Position numbers and translations under genes: made by a program. The notes under the pieces were generated by a model, which made no database searches, was not told the DNA's origin, and saw only the letters and a program-made list of their open reading frames with translations. Shown here piece by piece: positions 8,614-16,972 of a stretch of DNA of 64,000 nucleotides. The number at the start of each line of letters is the position of its first letter. The first letter of the stretch is position 1. Source of the DNA: Acidimicrobiales bacterium (GTDB taxonomy: Bacteria; Actinomycetota; Acidimicrobiia; Acidimicrobiales; Aldehydirespiratoraceae); the NCBI GenBank assembly GCA_029247365.1, contig JAQWLJ010000033.1, positions 1 to 64,000 on the forward strand, read 5' to 3'.

Positions 8614-8619
8614 TACGGT
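8614..8619 (+). promoter_or_regulatory. -10 element of enoyl-CoA hydratase gene
   Basis: TACGGT ends 6 bases before the ATG at 8626 and 3 bases before the GTG at 8623, which favours the ATG. Confidence 0.45.
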
Positions 8620-8625
8620 CGGGTG

Positions 8626-9423
8626 ATGGCTGACGAATGGTTCAAAAAGTACGAGGGGCTGCGCTTCGAGCGTCGTGAGCACGGCATTCTCTGGATGACG
8701 ATCGACCGCCCCGAGGCGCTCAACGCGACGACCGCGTCGATGCACTACGCACTCAGCCGGGTGTGGGACGACATCGACGACGACCCGGACACCCGGGTCG
8801 TCGTCGTCACCGGCGAAGGCAAAGCCTTTTCCGCGGGCGGCGACATGGAGTGGATCGACAGCTTCATCGGTGACGCTTCGCAGGTGCATGGCGTACTGGA
8901 GGAGGCCGGCGATGTCGTCCACCGCATCCTCCGTTGCCGCAAGATCATCATTTCGGCGATTAACGGTGTCGCGGTCGGCGCGGGCCTGGCCGTTGCGCTC
9001 ATGGCCGACATCAGCCTCATCGACGAGGATGCCCGCTTCACCGACGGCCACCTCAGCATCGGCGTCGGGGCGGGGGACCACGCCGCCATCTGCTGGCCGC
9101 TGCTCTGCGGCCTCGCCAAGGCGAAGTATTACCTGCTGACAGCCGACTTCATCGACGGCAAGACGGCCGATCAGATCGGCCTCGTCAGCAAGTCGCTTCC
9201 TGGCGACGAACTGCTCGCCGAAGCCGAACGCGTAGCGACGAAGCTCGCCACGGGGCCTCAGCGAGCGCTCCAGTTGACGAAGCGATCGCTCAATCTCTGG
9301 ATGCAGCAGGCGTCGCCAGTCTTCGAGGCGAGCCTTGCCTTCGAGATGCTTGGCTTCCTCGGCAGTGAATCCGTCGAGGGCGTCGCTGCCATGAAGGAAC
9401 GCCGCAAACCGGACTTCGGTTGA
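8626..9423 (+). CDS. Enoyl-CoA hydratase/isomerase (crotonase) family protein
   Basis: This 265-residue crotonase-fold protein acts on acyl-CoA thioesters. The first oxyanion-hole segment is [10 protein letters not shown] and the second is [13 protein letters not shown], both typical. The position of the usual catalytic glutamates reads [15 protein letters not shown], with Asp-His in place of the classical Glu-containing motif. Hydration of a simple enoyl-CoA is therefore uncertain, and an isomerase, dehalogenase or ring-cleavage variant is possible. The C-terminal LTKRSLNLW and [14 protein letters not shown] segments are normal. It lies alone between two lipoprotein genes. Confidence 0.85.
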   Translation: MADEWFKKYEGLRFERREHGILWMTIDRPEALNATTASMHYALSRVWDDIDDDPDTRVVVVTGEGKAFSAGGDMEWIDSFIGDASQVHGVLEEAGDVVHRILRCRKIIISAINGVAVGAGLAVALMADISLIDEDARFTDGHLSIGVGAGDHAAICWPLLCGLAKAKYYLLTADFIDGKTADQIGLVSKSLPGDELLAEAERVATKLATGPQRALQLTKRSLNLWMQQASPVFEASLAFEMLGFLGSESVEGVAAMKERRKPDFG

Positions 9424-9497
9424 TCACGCAGAGAGTCCAGCCCCAACCAACCCATACCTTCACCGGTCGGCGAGGTCGCAACGAGCGACCGTCGATC

Positions 9498-9503
9498 TAA
9501 CGT
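9498..9503 (+). promoter_or_regulatory. -10 element of lipoprotein gene at 9511
   Basis: TAACGT, 7 bases before the ATG at 9511; leaderless-type promoter. Confidence 0.5.
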
Positions 9504-9510
9504 TTCAGCC

Positions 9511-10746
9511 ATGCGGACCCGAGCGCTGATCCCCGTCATCACCGTCGCCCTTCTCACCGCTGCATGCGGTGGGGGTGAAGCCGAGGAACCCGGCTCCGCC
9601 GGGTCCACCAGCACCGCACCCCCTACCACTGAAGCGGCATCGGCAGCAGATAGCTCCACAACCAGCACCACGACAAAAGCTGCAGTCGACGACGCCAACG
9701 ATCCCGAAAGCGATACCACAGCGAGCGAACCAGCCCGCGATGAGCCAACCAAGCCACTCGCCAAGTCGGCGCCGGTCCCGCTCATCTCTATCGCTGACAT
9801 CCCCAACCTCGTTGTGGCATGGGGTGCCGCCACCGGCGACCCGCTCGATGTCGCCCGTCGCCTCATTGGCTTCCCACTCGAGGTCAACGTCCCCGTCGCA
9901 AGCTCGCCGTATGGCGTACGCGTCGAACTCGACGGACGCGACGCAGCAGCGGACTGGCGCTGGGACTGGCGCTATGTTGCCAGCGCCGTCAGCGAGGTCG
10001 GCCAGGTCGACGCGGAGCTTCCTGAGGGTGGTCCCGGCACGATCGAGGGTCGGCTGCACTTCGAACCCCTCTTCGCGAGTTTCGGCTGGCGCAATGTCGC
10101 CCAAGTCATCAGCGACCCCAGCAATGGTGGCGGCGGCCCGCAGTCGGTGAACTGGGCGTACCAGAAGGACGATCCCATCTTTGTCCTCGGTGGGATCGCG
10201 GCCGAACCCATCAGCGCCCGGGCCTGGGTCGATGAGGACATCGACTTCCGAACCGGCGACGCCGTCGCCGGCTACACGGTCGAGATTGCCCTTCGGTCCC
10301 AACCCGGCGTCGTTGCGGTACCCCTCCTCGAGGCGCTCCTTCGTGAGGTGCCGGCTGTTCCCGGTTCGCGCCTGATCGAGCTCACGTTTGCATCGTACGA
10401 CCGCAACGCAGACAGCTTTCTCGCCGACGAGGGGCTCCGCTACCTCGACCTCACGGCTATCTGGGAGCTTGTACCCGGGTCCGAGACGGCCGCGCACGAG
10501 CGCTACTCCACCGCGCTTACCGGGACCGCATTCCAGATGGGTGAAGAAAGTTTTTTCGACGAAGGATTCACCCGATTCACCGAGGCCACCGTTGATGGCA
10601 ACGGCGTGTGGCGCCAGCCCGTGATCGTGCTTGACCGGTACCCCGGCTTCATCAGCGTGTGGGCCGACGACAACGGCGCGGCCATGAGCCGCATCGACAT
10701 CACGTTCGAGCCGAGCCGCGAGGTCCTTGAACCACTCCCCGAGTAG
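9511..10746 (+). CDS. Lipoprotein of unknown function with Ser/Thr-rich linker
   Basis: The signal peptide MRTRALIPVITVALLTAAC ends in a lipobox with Cys19, so the 411-residue protein should be anchored to the outer face of the cytoplasmic membrane. Residues about 20-85 are a low-complexity Ser/Thr/Ala/Asp linker (many ACC, GCA and AGC codons), typical of actinobacterial surface lipoproteins. The rest, about 90-411, is a folded domain of mixed strand character without Cys clusters or motifs I can name. No enzyme function is evident. Its promoter lies directly before the start codon. Confidence 0.8.
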   Translation: MRTRALIPVITVALLTAACGGGEAEEPGSAGSTSTAPPTTEAASAADSSTTSTTTKAAVDDANDPESDTTASEPARDEPTKPLAKSAPVPLISIADIPNLVVAWGAATGDPLDVARRLIGFPLEVNVPVASSPYGVRVELDGRDAAADWRWDWRYVASAVSEVGQVDAELPEGGPGTIEGRLHFEPLFASFGWRNVAQVISDPSNGGGGPQSVNWAYQKDDPIFVLGGIAAEPISARAWVDEDIDFRTGDAVAGYTVEIALRSQPGVVAVPLLEALLREVPAVPGSRLIELTFASYDRNADSFLADEGLRYLDLTAIWELVPGSETAAHERYSTALTGTAFQMGEESFFDEGFTRFTEATVDGNGVWRQPVIVLDRYPGFISVWADDNGAAMSRIDITFEPSREVLEPLPE

Positions 10747-10752
10747 GCGCCG

Positions 10753-11727
10753 TCAGCCTTTTGCGTCGAGCCGACGACCGCTATCAGTCAAGTTGATCTC
10801 CCACAACACCTTGTCAAGGGCATCGCTCGCTGCCATCGATGAGTAGCGCAGCGGGTTATCCGAAGTGACCGTCGACGCCATCGGTGAAAGAACCGTCCAC
10901 GGCGTTGGGTGCGCAAACTGCACAACGCTGTACCGATCGCCCTGCTGGCCCTCACCCGAAACCACCCGGTGGATGCCCGACGGGATCGTTCCATTGCTGA
11001 GCCGCTCAAGCATGAGGCCGGTGTTGATGATCGCCGAGTCTTCCGGGGGCGCAGCGTCGATCCAACCCCCGTCGGTCTTGACCTGCAGTCCCGCAGCGGA
11101 CGCCCGCGGTAGTGCGGTGATGAGGTTGATATCGGCGTGCTCACCGGCCCAGACGTGCTGCTCGCCGGGGGCTTGGTCCATCGCCGGATAGTGGATCGCT
11201 CGGGTGAGCGTCGCCCCATCGGTCAACATCTCATCGAAGAAGGTCTGGTGGGCGCCAAGGCCCTCCGCGATGATCCGCAGCACCCGGCGCTGCAGGTCGG
11301 CCACCGAATGATGGAACGCCATAAGTACGTCATGGACGCCGGGCAGGTCGCTTTCCGGCAGGGTTGGAGGCCCGTATCGCTGGGGGTACTTGGCGCGCAG
11401 TGGATGGCCTTCGCCGAGTGGAGCGCCCCAGTTGAGCATTTCCTTCCAATCGGGCACGTCGGCGATCGCTGCGGTCTCGACCAGCAGACCGGTATAGCCC
11501 GTCTGGCCGTTGCTCCCCGGCACCACGTAGGCGTCTTTGCGGTCCTGCGGCAGCGTGAAGAATGTCTCGAGTTGGGCGTAGGCCTCGTCGATCAAGTCGA
11601 TCGACAGGTCATGTTCGACGTAGACAAACCCGGTGACGAGGCTGCGGGCAACGCCGTCGACAACGGCGCGGCGGGCATCAGCCGACCCAGACTCGAAGGC
11701 CAACAGATCGACGTCGAGAATCTCCAT
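10753..11727 (-). CDS. Isopenicillin N synthase-like 2OG-Fe(II) oxygenase
   Basis: This 324-residue non-heme iron oxygenase has the IPNS/plant 2OG-dioxygenase layout. The N-terminal DIOX_N region runs over about residues 5-110. The double-stranded beta-helix holds the iron ligands HAD (in GEHADINLITALP) and a distal His (SGIHRVV), and the co-substrate Arg-x-Ser appears as RYS in DRYSVVQF. Such enzymes hydroxylate or desaturate small molecules, here unknown. It converges on the lipoprotein gene. TAGGGT lies 6 bases before the ATG. Confidence 0.9.
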   Translation of the reverse strand: MEILDVDLLAFESGSADARRAVVDGVARSLVTGFVYVEHDLSIDLIDEAYAQLETFFTLPQDRKDAYVVPGSNGQTGYTGLLVETAAIADVPDWKEMLNWGAPLGEGHPLRAKYPQRYGPPTLPESDLPGVHDVLMAFHHSVADLQRRVLRIIAEGLGAHQTFFDEMLTDGATLTRAIHYPAMDQAPGEQHVWAGEHADINLITALPRASAAGLQVKTDGGWIDAAPPEDSAIINTGLMLERLSNGTIPSGIHRVVSGEGQQGDRYSVVQFAHPTPWTVLSPMASTVTSDNPLRYSSMAASDALDKVLWEINLTDSGRRLDAKG

Positions 11728-11733
11728 CTCCGA

Positions 11734-11739
11734 ACCCTA
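11734..11739 (-). promoter_or_regulatory. -10 element of 2OG oxygenase gene
   Basis: TAGGGT on the minus strand, 6 bases before the ATG at 11727. Confidence 0.5.
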
Positions 11740-11786
11740 TCTCGGCGCTGTTTGCGCCTCGGCGGCGGAGAACGTCAGGCTGTGCC

Positions 11787-12266
11787 ATGGCCTACCGTCC
11801 AAAGCCACGCGCCACCGCTGACGACCGCATTGCGACGATCGTCACCAAGGACTGGTTTCGGGCTCTCGCGCCGAAGGTCATCCCCCGGATGCACCGTGCG
11901 ATGCGTGTCATCAGCCGGGGCAAGTTCGTGCCCGGGGCTGGACTGGTTTTGACCACAGTGGGCGCCAAGAGCGGAAAACTCCGCACGACGCCGCTCGAGG
12001 CGGTGCCGTGCTCCGACGGCACCTGGGTGATCGTCGGGAGCAACTTCGCCCAGGATCACCACCCGGCCTGGACGACCAACCTGATCGCAAACCCCAACAC
12101 CGAGATGCTGATCCGCGGCCGCACCATGGCGGTCAAGGCCGACCTCCTCGAGGGCAACGAGCGCGAGGAAGCCTGGCAGCAGGCTCTCGCCCACTTCGCG
12201 GGATGGCAGGCCTACACCGAGATCACCGATCGGGAGTTTCGGATCTTCCGGCTCAGCCCCATCTGA
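11787..12266 (+). CDS. Nitroreductase/deazaflavin(F420)-dependent oxidoreductase (Ddn-like, DUF385)
   Basis: This is a 159-residue member of the split-barrel Ddn/FDOR family that uses coenzyme F420H2. Recognisable pieces are GLVLTTVGAKSGKLRTTPL, where GxKSGxxRxxPL is the F420-phosphate binding signature, followed by VGSNFAQDHHPAWTTNLIA and NPNTEMLIRG. Family members reduce quinones, unsaturated rings or nitro compounds, often for redox protection. The substrate is unknown. It is divergent from the 2OG oxygenase gene with about 60 bases between. Confidence 0.9.
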   Translation: MAYRPKPRATADDRIATIVTKDWFRALAPKVIPRMHRAMRVISRGKFVPGAGLVLTTVGAKSGKLRTTPLEAVPCSDGTWVIVGSNFAQDHHPAWTTNLIANPNTEMLIRGRTMAVKADLLEGNEREEAWQQALAHFAGWQAYTEITDREFRIFRLSPI

Positions 12267-12375
12267 GCATCTCCTGTCGGAGCGCCACAGTTCCCCGCAC
12301 AACACACGCCACCGTCGCCAGCGTCATGATCGCTGTCCACACCGAGTTCATCTCGCTTCCGAAGCGACTGTCGAG

Positions 12376-12837
12376 TCAGTCGTCGGCGGCCAAGGAGTCG
12401 GCCAACCGTGGGAGAAGTGTGGCGAGTAGCTCGATCTCATCGGCACTGAGTCGGTCGATGAACAGTCGCCGGACCTCTTCGACATGGCCCGAAGCCGCCT
12501 CGCATAAGCGCTGGAACCCAGCGGCGGTCAGCACCACCCACAACACGCGGGCATCCACGTCGCAGCGTCCGCGTTCGACAACACCATCACGACTGAGGCG
12601 GTCGATGCGTTGCGAGAGCCGCGACGGTGAGTTGGTGACCGACTCGGCGAGGTCGGACATCCGCATTCGCCGATCGTCGGCCTCGCTCAGCCGCACCAGC
12701 ACTTCGTAGTCATCGGTGGTGAGACCGCTATCGGTCTTCAGTTGACGGTCGGATGCAGCCAAGACGCGGCGACTGGCGTCGACCCAGCCCCGCCATGCCT
12801 GCTGTTCGCGCTCGTTCAACCAGTTTGGTTCCGACAT
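12376..12837 (-). CDS. MarR family transcriptional regulator
   Basis: This 153-residue winged-helix protein has the MarR layout: an N-terminal dimerisation helix, a recognition region LAESVTNSPSRLSQRIDRLSRDG and a wing with RGRCDVDARVLWVVLT, then C-terminal helices rich in Leu. The D-x-R in the wing is the usual DNA-contacting pair. The start at 12837 (MSEPNW) is chosen because TAGAAT lies 8 bases upstream, and because the longer frame runs into the region upstream of nrdA. Its ligand and targets are unknown; no effector gene is in tight linkage. Confidence 0.88.
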   Translation of the reverse strand: MSEPNWLNEREQQAWRGWVDASRRVLAASDRQLKTDSGLTTDDYEVLVRLSEADDRRMRMSDLAESVTNSPSRLSQRIDRLSRDGVVERGRCDVDARVLWVVLTAAGFQRLCEAASGHVEEVRRLFIDRLSADEIELLATLLPRLADSLAADD

Positions 12838-12845
12838 CAGAGCAG

Positions 12846-12851
12846 ATTCTA
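12846..12851 (-). promoter_or_regulatory. -10 element of marR-type gene
   Basis: TAGAAT on the minus strand, 8 bases before the ATG at 12837; it is part of the longer AT-rich TATAGAAT. Confidence 0.45.
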
Positions 12852-12880
12852 TACGGGAAGGTTCAGTATTGAAATGAATG

Positions 12881-12889
12881 TTATCCACA
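12881..12889 (+). promoter_or_regulatory. DnaA box (perfect consensus)
   Basis: TTATCCACA equals the classical DnaA box consensus. Two weaker boxes follow on the other strand: TGTGGAAAC at 12948-12956 and TGTGGACGT at 12970-12978. The cluster lies about 220-320 bases upstream of nrdA. DnaA boxes upstream of nrdAB are known from E. coli, so a control role is plausible. Confidence 0.5.
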
Positions 12890-13099
12890 GAGAGCTGAAC
12901 CCCGATCGGGGGCAATCCTGGCGATCGAGCCAAATTACACACATCTTGTGGAAACACTGTGAAGCAATCTGTGGACGTGCATTGAGGCAGCGGTGCCCCG
13001 CCCGGATCTATGGTTCAGACCGTTGATATTGTAGGGAATTTGCAAAAAGGGGCATCTTCCCCTTGACGAATGTGTAATTACGCGGCTGTACTTACATTC

Positions 13100-13118
13100 C
13101 CCACCTCGATGAGGTGGG
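13100..13118 (+). other. Hairpin in nrdA leader
   Basis: CCCACCTC-GAT-GAGGTGGG forms a perfect 8-base-pair stem with a three-base loop, about 80 bases before the nrdA ATG. There is no T-run after it, so it is more likely a leader RNA element than a terminator. A shorter hairpin, AAGGGG-CATCTT-CCCCTT, lies at 13047-13064. Confidence 0.45.
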
Positions 13119-13198
13119 CGCGGGAGGGTGGTCAGACCGGAAGCCATCCACGGAGCCCGCCGGTGATTTCGGTGCGGGAAGAGGAAGAGGGGCGCCAT

Positions 13199-15655
13199 AT
13201 GGCGATCATTGAGGATCGGCTCTCAGCAGTCGATGATGCAGCGACGACGGTCGAGACCAGCACCACCATGCGGGTCAAGAAACGAAATGGATCGCTCGAA
13301 CCCGTCGATCTGAACAAGATTGTGAATGCGGTGGCGCGGGCATCGGAAGGCCTCATGGGCGTCGATCCCATGGTCGTGTCCACCCGCACGATCTCAGCCC
13401 TGGCCGACGGCTCAACCACCCAGGAGCTCGACGAACTGTCGATCCGCACCGCTGCCGGCCTGATCGTCGAAGAGCCCAACTACTCCAAACTCGCTGCCCG
13501 AATGCTGGCCACCTACATCGACAAGGAGGTTCGTAACCAGAACGTTCCGTGGTTCTCGGAGTCGGTGGCTCTAGGTCACAAGCTCGGCCTGATCGGCGAC
13601 GAGGTTCTCGAGTTCGTCACTACCCACGGCCCCGAACTCAACGCCGCAATCAACACCCAGCGTGACAAGAACTTTGAGTTCTTCGGCCTGCGCACGGTGT
13701 ATGACCGCTACCTGCTGCGTCACCCCACAACCCGCGACGTCATCGAGACCCCGCAGTATTTCTTCCTGCGGGTCGCCTGCGGTCTCGCGACCAACCCGGA
13801 AGAGGCCATCAAGTTCTACGACCTCATGTCGTCGCTCGCGTACCTCGCCTCGTCCCCCACCCTGTTCAACTCCGGCACCACCCACCCCCAGATGTCGAGC
13901 TGCTACCTGCTCGACTCGCCAGAAGACTCCCTCGAGGGCATTTACAAGCGCTACACCGACATCGCCCGGCTCTCAAAATTCGCCGGTGGCATCGGCGTCG
14001 CCTGGCACCGAATCCGCTCCAAGAACAGCCTGATCGTCGGCACCAACGGCCTGAGTAACGGCATCGTTCCTTGGCTGAAGACCCTCGACGCCTCCGTCTC
14101 TGCGGTCAACCAGGGGGGTCGTCGCAAGGGTGCTGCGTGCGTCTACCTCGAGAGCTGGCACGCCGACATCGACCAGTTCCTCGAGCTGCGCGACAACACC
14201 GGCGACCACGCCCGCCGCACCCACAACATCAACCTCGCCAACTGGATCCCCGACCTCTTCATGGAGCGCGTCGAGAAGGACTGGCAGTGGAGCCTCTTCG
14301 ACCCCAAGCAGGTCCCCGAGCTCATCGACACCTTCGGCGACGAGTTCCGCGCCATCTACGAGCAGGCTGAAGCCGACGGCCGCTACGAGAAACAGGTCCC
14401 GGCCCGGCAGCTCTACCAGCGCATGATGAAGACGCTGGCCGAGACGGGCAACGGCTGGATGACCTTCAAGGACTCCAGCAACGAGAAGTGCAATCAGACG
14501 GGTCCTGGCGCCGACGGTGAGGCCAACGCCCGTGACCGAGTCGTCCACCTCTCCAACCTCTGTACTGAGATTCTCGAGGTCACCTCCCAGGCCGAGACCG
14601 CCGTGTGCAACCTCGGCTCGGTCAACCTCGGCGAGTTCGTCGTGGATACCGACGGCGACATCGGCATCGACTACGAGCGCCTCGGCGAGGTCGTCCGCCA
14701 AGTCGTGCCGTTCCTCGACCGAGTGATCGACATCAACTTCTACCCGACCGACGAGTCCGGCGCCTCCAATGAGCGCTGGCGCCCTGTCGGCCTCGGCCTG
14801 ATGGGTCTGCAGGACGTCTTCTTCAAGATGGGCGTGCCGTTCGACTCCCCGATCGCTCGCGATGTCAGCCGTCGGATTTCCGAGGAGATCTACTTCAACG
14901 CCCTGTGGGCCTCGACCGAGCTTGCCGAGGCCAGCGGGCCCCACGCCGCCTTCAACGAGACTCGTGCGGCGCTTGGCGAACTGCAGTTCGACCTCTGGGG
15001 TGTCGAGCCATCAGACTCCGAGCGCTGGAGTGGGCTGCGTGAGCGAATCAGCCAGCACGGCCTGCGCAACTCGCTCATGATCGCCATCGCCCCGACTGCG
15101 ACGATCGCGTCGATCGCTGGCTGCTACGAATGCATTGAGCCGCAGGTCTCCAACCTCTTCAAGCGCGAGACCCTCTCGGGCGAGTTCATGCAGATCAACC
15201 GTTACCTAGTGAAGGAGCTCCAGGCCCGCGGTATGTGGGACGCCCAGATGATCGCCGACGTCAAGAAGAGCGAAGGCTCGATCCAAGACGTCGATCGCAT
15301 CCCCGAAGACCTGAAGGCGATCTACCGCACAGCGTGGGAGATCCCAATGAAGAGCCTCATTGAGATGGCGGCCGAGCGCGGTGCGTTCATCGACCAAAGC
15401 CAGTCGCTCAACCTGTTCATGGAGTCGCCCAGCATCGGCAAGCTCTCGTCAATGTACATGTACGCCTGGAAGGCCGGTCTCAAGACCACGTACTACCTGC
15501 GTTCCCGTCCCGCGACCCGAATCAACAAAACCACCACCCCCGGCGGCGGGCCGAATGGCGGTGGCCAACCAGTACCGGAAACAAAGATGTTCACCGAAGA
15601 AGAGGCCATCGCCTGCTCCCTGGAGAACCCCGAATCATGTGAGGCATGCGACTGA
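13199..15655 (+). CDS. nrdA: Ribonucleoside-diphosphate reductase, class I, alpha subunit
   Basis: NrdA reduces ribonucleotides to deoxyribonucleotides together with NrdB. The N-terminal ATP-cone (about residues 22-110) begins MRVKKRNGSLEPVDLNKI, so dATP feedback control is likely. The barrel contains the SSCYLLD segment with the first active-site Cys, NLCTEI with the radical-site Cys in its N-x-C-x-E context, and NLGSVNL, and the tail ends in C-E-A-C-D for reduction by a thioredoxin-type donor. The start at 13199 has a strong purine-rich ribosome site (GAGGAAGAGG) upstream; the longer frame from 13070 lacks one. nrdB follows with a one-base TGATG overlap. Confidence 0.97.
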   Translation: MAIIEDRLSAVDDAATTVETSTTMRVKKRNGSLEPVDLNKIVNAVARASEGLMGVDPMVVSTRTISALADGSTTQELDELSIRTAAGLIVEEPNYSKLAARMLATYIDKEVRNQNVPWFSESVALGHKLGLIGDEVLEFVTTHGPELNAAINTQRDKNFEFFGLRTVYDRYLLRHPTTRDVIETPQYFFLRVACGLATNPEEAIKFYDLMSSLAYLASSPTLFNSGTTHPQMSSCYLLDSPEDSLEGIYKRYTDIARLSKFAGGIGVAWHRIRSKNSLIVGTNGLSNGIVPWLKTLDASVSAVNQGGRRKGAACVYLESWHADIDQFLELRDNTGDHARRTHNINLANWIPDLFMERVEKDWQWSLFDPKQVPELIDTFGDEFRAIYEQAEADGRYEKQVPARQLYQRMMKTLAETGNGWMTFKDSSNEKCNQTGPGADGEANARDRVVHLSNLCTEILEVTSQAETAVCNLGSVNLGEFVVDTDGDIGIDYERLGEVVRQVVPFLDRVIDINFYPTDESGASNERWRPVGLGLMGLQDVFFKMGVPFDSPIARDVSRRISEEIYFNALWASTELAEASGPHAAFNETRAALGELQFDLWGVEPSDSERWSGLRERISQHGLRNSLMIAIAPTATIASIAGCYECIEPQVSNLFKRETLSGEFMQINRYLVKELQARGMWDAQMIADVKKSEGSIQDVDRIPEDLKAIYRTAWEIPMKSLIEMAAERGAFIDQSQSLNLFMESPSIGKLSSMYMYAWKAGLKTTYYLRSRPATRINKTTTPGGGPNGGGQPVPETKMFTEEEAIACSLENPESCEACD

Positions 15656-16746
15656 TGGCTCTGGCAGAAGATCCCACCTTCGGCGAGGCAGTAGCCCCCG
15701 CCTACGACGAGTCCACGCTCGGGCATTCGGCAAGGCGAGGTGCCCACACCAACATCCTTGATCCCGGCTTCGACCTCACGTTGCGGCCTATGCGGTACCC
15801 GCAGTTCTTCGAGATGTACAAGGACGCGATCAAGAACACCTGGACGGTCGAGGAGATCGACTTCTCCGACGACCTGACCGATCTCGATCGCAAGCTGATG
15901 CCGGCCGAGAAGCACCTGATCAGCCGACTCGTAGCGTTTTTCGCCACCGGCGACTCGATCGTGGCCAACAACCTGGTGCTCAACCTCTACCAGCACATCA
16001 ACTCGCCCGAAGCCCGGATGTACCTGAGCCGGCAGCTCTACGAAGAGGCGCTGCACGTCCAGTTCTATTTGAATCTGCTCGACAACTACATCCCCGACCA
16101 CGACGAGCGGGCCGAAGCCTTTGCCGCCATCGAGAACATCCCCTCGATCCGGGCCAAGGCCGAGTTCTGCTTCAAGTGGATGGGCGGAGTCCCCGACGGA
16201 CCGCTGCAGACCGAAGAGGACCGCAAGCGGTTCCTCATGAACCTCATCTGCTTTGCGACATGCATCGAAGGTCTGTTCTTCTTCGCCGCCTTCGCCTACG
16301 TGTACTTCCTGCGCAGCAAGGGGCTGCTCAACGGTCTCGCCGCCGGCACCAACTGGGTGTTCCGCGACGAGTCGATGCACATGAACTTCGCCCTTGAGGT
16401 CATCAACACGGTCCGGTCTGAGGAACCTGGCCTGTTCGATGACGACCTCGGGCAGCGCATCACCGCGATGATCGAGGAGGCGGTCGATGCCGAGTTCAAG
16501 TTCGCCGAGGACCTCCTTGGTGAAGGCGTGCCCGGCATGTCTACTGGCGACACCCGCACGTACCTCGAGTTCGTTGCCGATCAGCGCCTGAGCCAGCTCG
16601 GCCTTCCCAAGCGATTCAACGCGTCGAACCCGTTCTCCTTCATGGAACTGCAGGACGTGCAGGAGCTCTCGAACTTCTTCGAGCGCACCGTGTCGGCCTA
16701 CCAGGTCGGGATCGAGGGCGACGTCGCCTTCGACGAAGACTTCTAA
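15655..16746 (+). CDS. nrdB: Ribonucleoside-diphosphate reductase, class I, beta subunit
   Basis: This is the ferritin-like radical-generating subunit, 363 residues from the ATG that overlaps the nrdA stop (TGATG). Metal ligands can be placed as Asp in FFATGDSIV, then Glu and His in YEEALHVQFYLN. The residue at the tyrosyl-radical position (H-x-x-x-Y) is Tyr, so the classical diiron or dimanganese tyrosyl radical mechanism is likely. Later ligands are in the FFFAAFAYVYF and FRDESMHMNFAL segments. The C-terminal VAFDEDF is the peptide that docks into NrdA. An alternative ATG at 15646 lies inside nrdA and is less likely. Tandem hairpins follow the gene. Confidence 0.97.
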   Translation: MALAEDPTFGEAVAPAYDESTLGHSARRGAHTNILDPGFDLTLRPMRYPQFFEMYKDAIKNTWTVEEIDFSDDLTDLDRKLMPAEKHLISRLVAFFATGDSIVANNLVLNLYQHINSPEARMYLSRQLYEEALHVQFYLNLLDNYIPDHDERAEAFAAIENIPSIRAKAEFCFKWMGGVPDGPLQTEEDRKRFLMNLICFATCIEGLFFFAAFAYVYFLRSKGLLNGLAAGTNWVFRDESMHMNFALEVINTVRSEEPGLFDDDLGQRITAMIEEAVDAEFKFAEDLLGEGVPGMSTGDTRTYLEFVADQRLSQLGLPKRFNASNPFSFMELQDVQELSNFFERTVSAYQVGIEGDVAFDEDF

Positions 16747-16754
16747 CCAGGGTC

Positions 16755-16798
16755 TGGCTTCCCCAAGCCACCACTACGCCCGGTTTCACCAACCGGGC
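16755..16798 (+). terminator. Tandem hairpins after nrdB
   Basis: TGGCTT-CCCC-AAGCCA at 16755-16770 is followed by GCCCGGTT-TCACC-AACCGGGC at 16778-16798, with perfect 6- and 8-base-pair stems starting 8 bases after the nrdB stop. No U-tract is present, which is common for actinobacterial terminators. A third GC stem (CCGCCC with GGGCGG) lies further on, near 16815-16838. Confidence 0.6.
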
Positions 16799-16972
16799 AC
16801 TACCCCTCGACGGCCGCCCTGCACACCACGGGGCGGTCGTCCCGCGTCCGGGATCGGAAGGGGCGTGTCGCGCTGAGGCGCAGTGGATCGAGACGGGCGG
16901 TGCCGAAGGTGATGCTGACGAAGACCCGCTCCACCCGGACCGCGGGATACGAGTCTCGAGAGACTCAGCCGG

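Larger units (their letters stand above)
12838..13198. other. 361-base intergenic region between marR-type gene and nrdA
   Basis: This is the only gap over 300 bases. It is clearly more AT-rich than its surroundings in its middle part (about 12840-13075). It contains the MarR gene -10 element, three DnaA-box-like sites (12881-12978), a small hairpin at 13047-13064, a GC-rich hairpin at 13100-13118, a further CCCGC/GCGGG pairing near 13157-13179 and a purine-rich Shine-Dalgarno before nrdA. I found no convincing NrdR box pair or cobalamin riboswitch by eye. The long distance suggests a structured 5' leader on nrdA. Confidence 0.5.

Noticed and set aside
12838-13198. Cobalamin riboswitch or NrdR box pair before nrdA
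   Set aside because: I looked for the B12 box and for ACAC-rich paired NrdR palindromes. The nearest match, around ACACACATCTTGTG at 12937-12950, does not align with the NrdR consensus.
13973-14944. 323-codon minus-strand ORF inside nrdA
   Set aside because: Antisense shadow; Val/Leu/Asp-rich composition follows from the NrdA codons.
16951-16966. GAGTCTC-GA-GAGACTC as operator or terminator
   Set aside because: It is short, with a two-base loop, and lies just after the selenoprotein stop; it could be a terminator stem but nothing else supports it.
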